Assembly: GCA_012271025.1 (NCBI GenBank)
Contig: JAAXHF010000263.1
Span: forward strand, 1 to 8,120
Source of the DNA: Deltaproteobacteria bacterium
Lineage (GTDB): Bacteria; Desulfobacterota_B; Binatia; Bin18
Direction: 5' to 3'
Length of the DNA stretch: 8,120 nt
Every line of letters begins with the position of its first letter. The first letter of the stretch is position 1. Position numbers and translations under genes: made by a program. The notes beneath the pieces were generated by a model. It was given only the letters and a program-made list of their open reading frames with translations, did not search any database and was not told where the DNA came from. This document shows positions 6,782 to 8,120 of the stretch, one piece after another.

Positions 6782-8120
6782 CCGTGAGCGCGGCCGCCTG
6801 GCCCTGGGCGCGATTACCACGCCCCCGTCAAAGACCAGCAAGGGCAAGACCCAGGTCGAAATTGTAGGTGAGGATGGCAAAAAGTCCGTCCTCATCCCGG
6901 ACCGCATCGTCCTGGACTGTGCCCAGACGGTGTCGCTCGGCCAGCCGCCGGCAGAACTCAAAAAACGCTTTCGGGAACTGCGCCAACAGGTCGTGCGCTC
7001 CGCCCAAAGCCTCGACCTCAGAGAGTTGTGGGATCTGCTCCAGGACGAGGACCCGGCCACGTTTTCGTGGCAGGAACTGGCCGCCTTCGTGGTGTCCGGC
7101 GACGACCGGCTGGCCATGGCCGGCGTGTTGGACGCGCTGTGGAATGAGGGCGTGTATTTCAAAGAAAAGCAGCTCGGCGAGTTTGTCCTGCGCGATGCCA
7201 AGAGCGTGGAAGAGCTGCTGCATCAACAGGCCATGGAACGCCAGCGTGTGCGCGCCCAAGCCGAGTTTGTGGCCTGGGCGCAGGCCGCCCAGACACAAGC
7301 CGGAAGCCCGGCCCGGCCGGACGGCAGTGAGCGCTTCCTCGCCCTGCTCACAGGGCTGGCCCTGCACGGCGAGCAGTACGACAAAAAGTCTCAGGCCCTC
7401 AAACTCCTGGCCGAGATCGGCTTTCGAGCCAAGGGCCATCCCTGGGATGCGGCCTTCCAGCTCCTGGTCGCCCTCGGCATCTGGGACGCCGAGGAAGAAC
7501 TGAGCCTGCTGCGCTACGACATCCCGACCCGTTTTTCAGACGAGGTTCTTGCTGCGGCCGAGGCCGTGCCGGCCTTTCCACCCGGCCAGCCGGGCTACCA
7601 TGACCTGCGATCCCTGCTGACCTTTACCATCGACGACGCCGAGACCAGCGATATTGACGACGCCCTCAGCCTGAGCGAAGAAGACGGCAGACTCCTGATT
7701 GGGGTGCATATCACCGACGTCGGCTTTTTTGTCCCGCCTGGCGGCCCGATCGACCGGGCCGCCCTGCAGCGCGGCACCACGGTCTATCTTCCCCGCCTGA
7801 CCCTGCCCATGCTGCCGCCCGCCCTCAGCCAGCAGACCGCCAGCCTGGTTGCCGGACAGGACCGGCCGGCGCTGAGTTTTTTCGCCAGCCTGGACGAGCG
7901 TGGCCAGCTGCGTATCGAGCGTATCTGCCGCAGCGTGATTCGGGTGGCCCGGCGGCTGACCTATGCCGAGGCCGACGCCCTGCTGGAGACAGCGGGCGAC
8001 GATCCATATCTCGCCGCCCTCCAGCAGCTCAATACCGTGGCAGAGCTGCGCCGTGCCCGACGGGTGGAAAACGGGGCGGTGATTATCGAGGGCAGCGAGG
8101 TCAAGGTCCGGGTCAGCGAC
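6756..8120 (+). CDS. RNase II/R-family exoribonuclease (RNB domain), 3' end outside window
   Basis: Processive 3'-to-5' exoribonuclease of the RNB superfamily, expected to degrade or trim RNA in the cytoplasm using Mg2+. The frame stays open for 455 codons to the window edge. Seen: a short N-terminal beta-rich segment (GTVIVYRERGRLALGAI, 4-20), a long charged helical region (about 65-270), then the RNB domain from HDLRSLLTFTIDDAETSDID. The four metal-binding acidic residues are all present: D293, D299, D301 and D302 match the spacing of D201, D207, D209 and D210 of E. coli RNase II. GVHITDVGFFV (316-326), RGTTVYLP and PMLPPALS follow as expected. The C-terminal RNB part and any S1 domain lie beyond the window. 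The N-terminus lacks an obvious cold-shock RNA-binding motif and recalls the cyanobacterial/plastid-type RNB enzymes, so I do not assign rnb or rnr. No Shine-Dalgarno is seen before ATG 6756. An in-frame GTG at 6717 is possible but unlikely. Confidence 0.93.
   Translation, partial: MQIGTVIVYRERGRLALGAITTPPSKTSKGKTQVEIVGEDGKKSVLIPDRIVLDCAQTVSLGQPPAELKKRFRELRQQVVRSAQSLDLRELWDLLQDEDPATFSWQELAAFVVSGDDRLAMAGVLDALWNEGVYFKEKQLGEFVLRDAKSVEELLHQQAMERQRVRAQAEFVAWAQAAQTQAGSPARPDGSERFLALLTGLALHGEQYDKKSQALKLLAEIGFRAKGHPWDAAFQLLVALGIWDAEEELSLLRYDIPTRFSDEVLAAAEAVPAFPPGQPGYHDLRSLLTFTIDDAETSDIDDALSLSEEDGRLLIGVHITDVGFFVPPGGPIDRAALQRGTTVYLPRLTLPMLPPALSQQTASLVAGQDRPALSFFASLDERGQLRIERICRSVIRVARRLTYAEADALLETAGDDPYLAALQQLNTVAELRRARRVENGAVIIEGSEVKVRVSD

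Noticed and set aside
5450..6787. A 445-codon open frame on the + strand opposite the COG3146-like gene
   Set aside because: It mirrors the antisense of a well-recognised protein in GC-rich DNA, has no recognisable domain, and its product has no family motif. The - strand gene carries the conserved family motifs.

Overview
The window is GC-rich, densely coded bacterial chromosome. Gene content and -35/-10 promoters of sigma-70 type point to a Gram-negative, proteobacteria-like organism. The mix (ProC-YggT pair, FmdB, riboswitch-controlled ThiC, a COG3146-type acyltransferase, an RNase II-type exonuclease) would fit a deltaproteobacterial or Tectomicrobia-like lineage, but that placement is a low-confidence inference. 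I see no transposase, phage gene, CRISPR array or large repeat. This is mostly housekeeping territory.

Layout, left half (+ strand): the 3' part of proC (proline biosynthesis) is followed after 39 nt by a YggT-family membrane protein. A 194-nt gap then carries a good promoter for a small FmdB-type zinc-ribbon protein. Next come a tRNA-Val(CAC) gene with its own strong intrinsic terminator, and a short XRE-type helix-turn-helix regulator.

Middle (- strand, read right to left): a sigma-70-like promoter (TTGACA, 17-nt spacer, TAGGAT), a complete TPP riboswitch, and thiC (pyrimidine branch of thiamine synthesis). A second promoter lies in the thiC/orf97 gap. It should drive a two-gene unit made of an unrecognised 97-residue protein and a cysteine-synthase-like PLP enzyme, whose 3' end converges on the HTH gene with only 13 nt between them.

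Right part: a COG3146/FemAB-like acyltransferase on the - strand and an RNase II/R-family exoribonuclease on the + strand start only 40 nt apart. Their best promoters each sit inside the other gene's 5' coding region and face one another. The RNase gene runs off the window end.

The most rewarding spots are the thiC leader, where a specific translational switch can be drawn by hand, the unknown orf97 co-transcribed with the cysteine-synthase-like gene, and the face-to-face promoter pair. I did not find clear evidence of a wholly new system.
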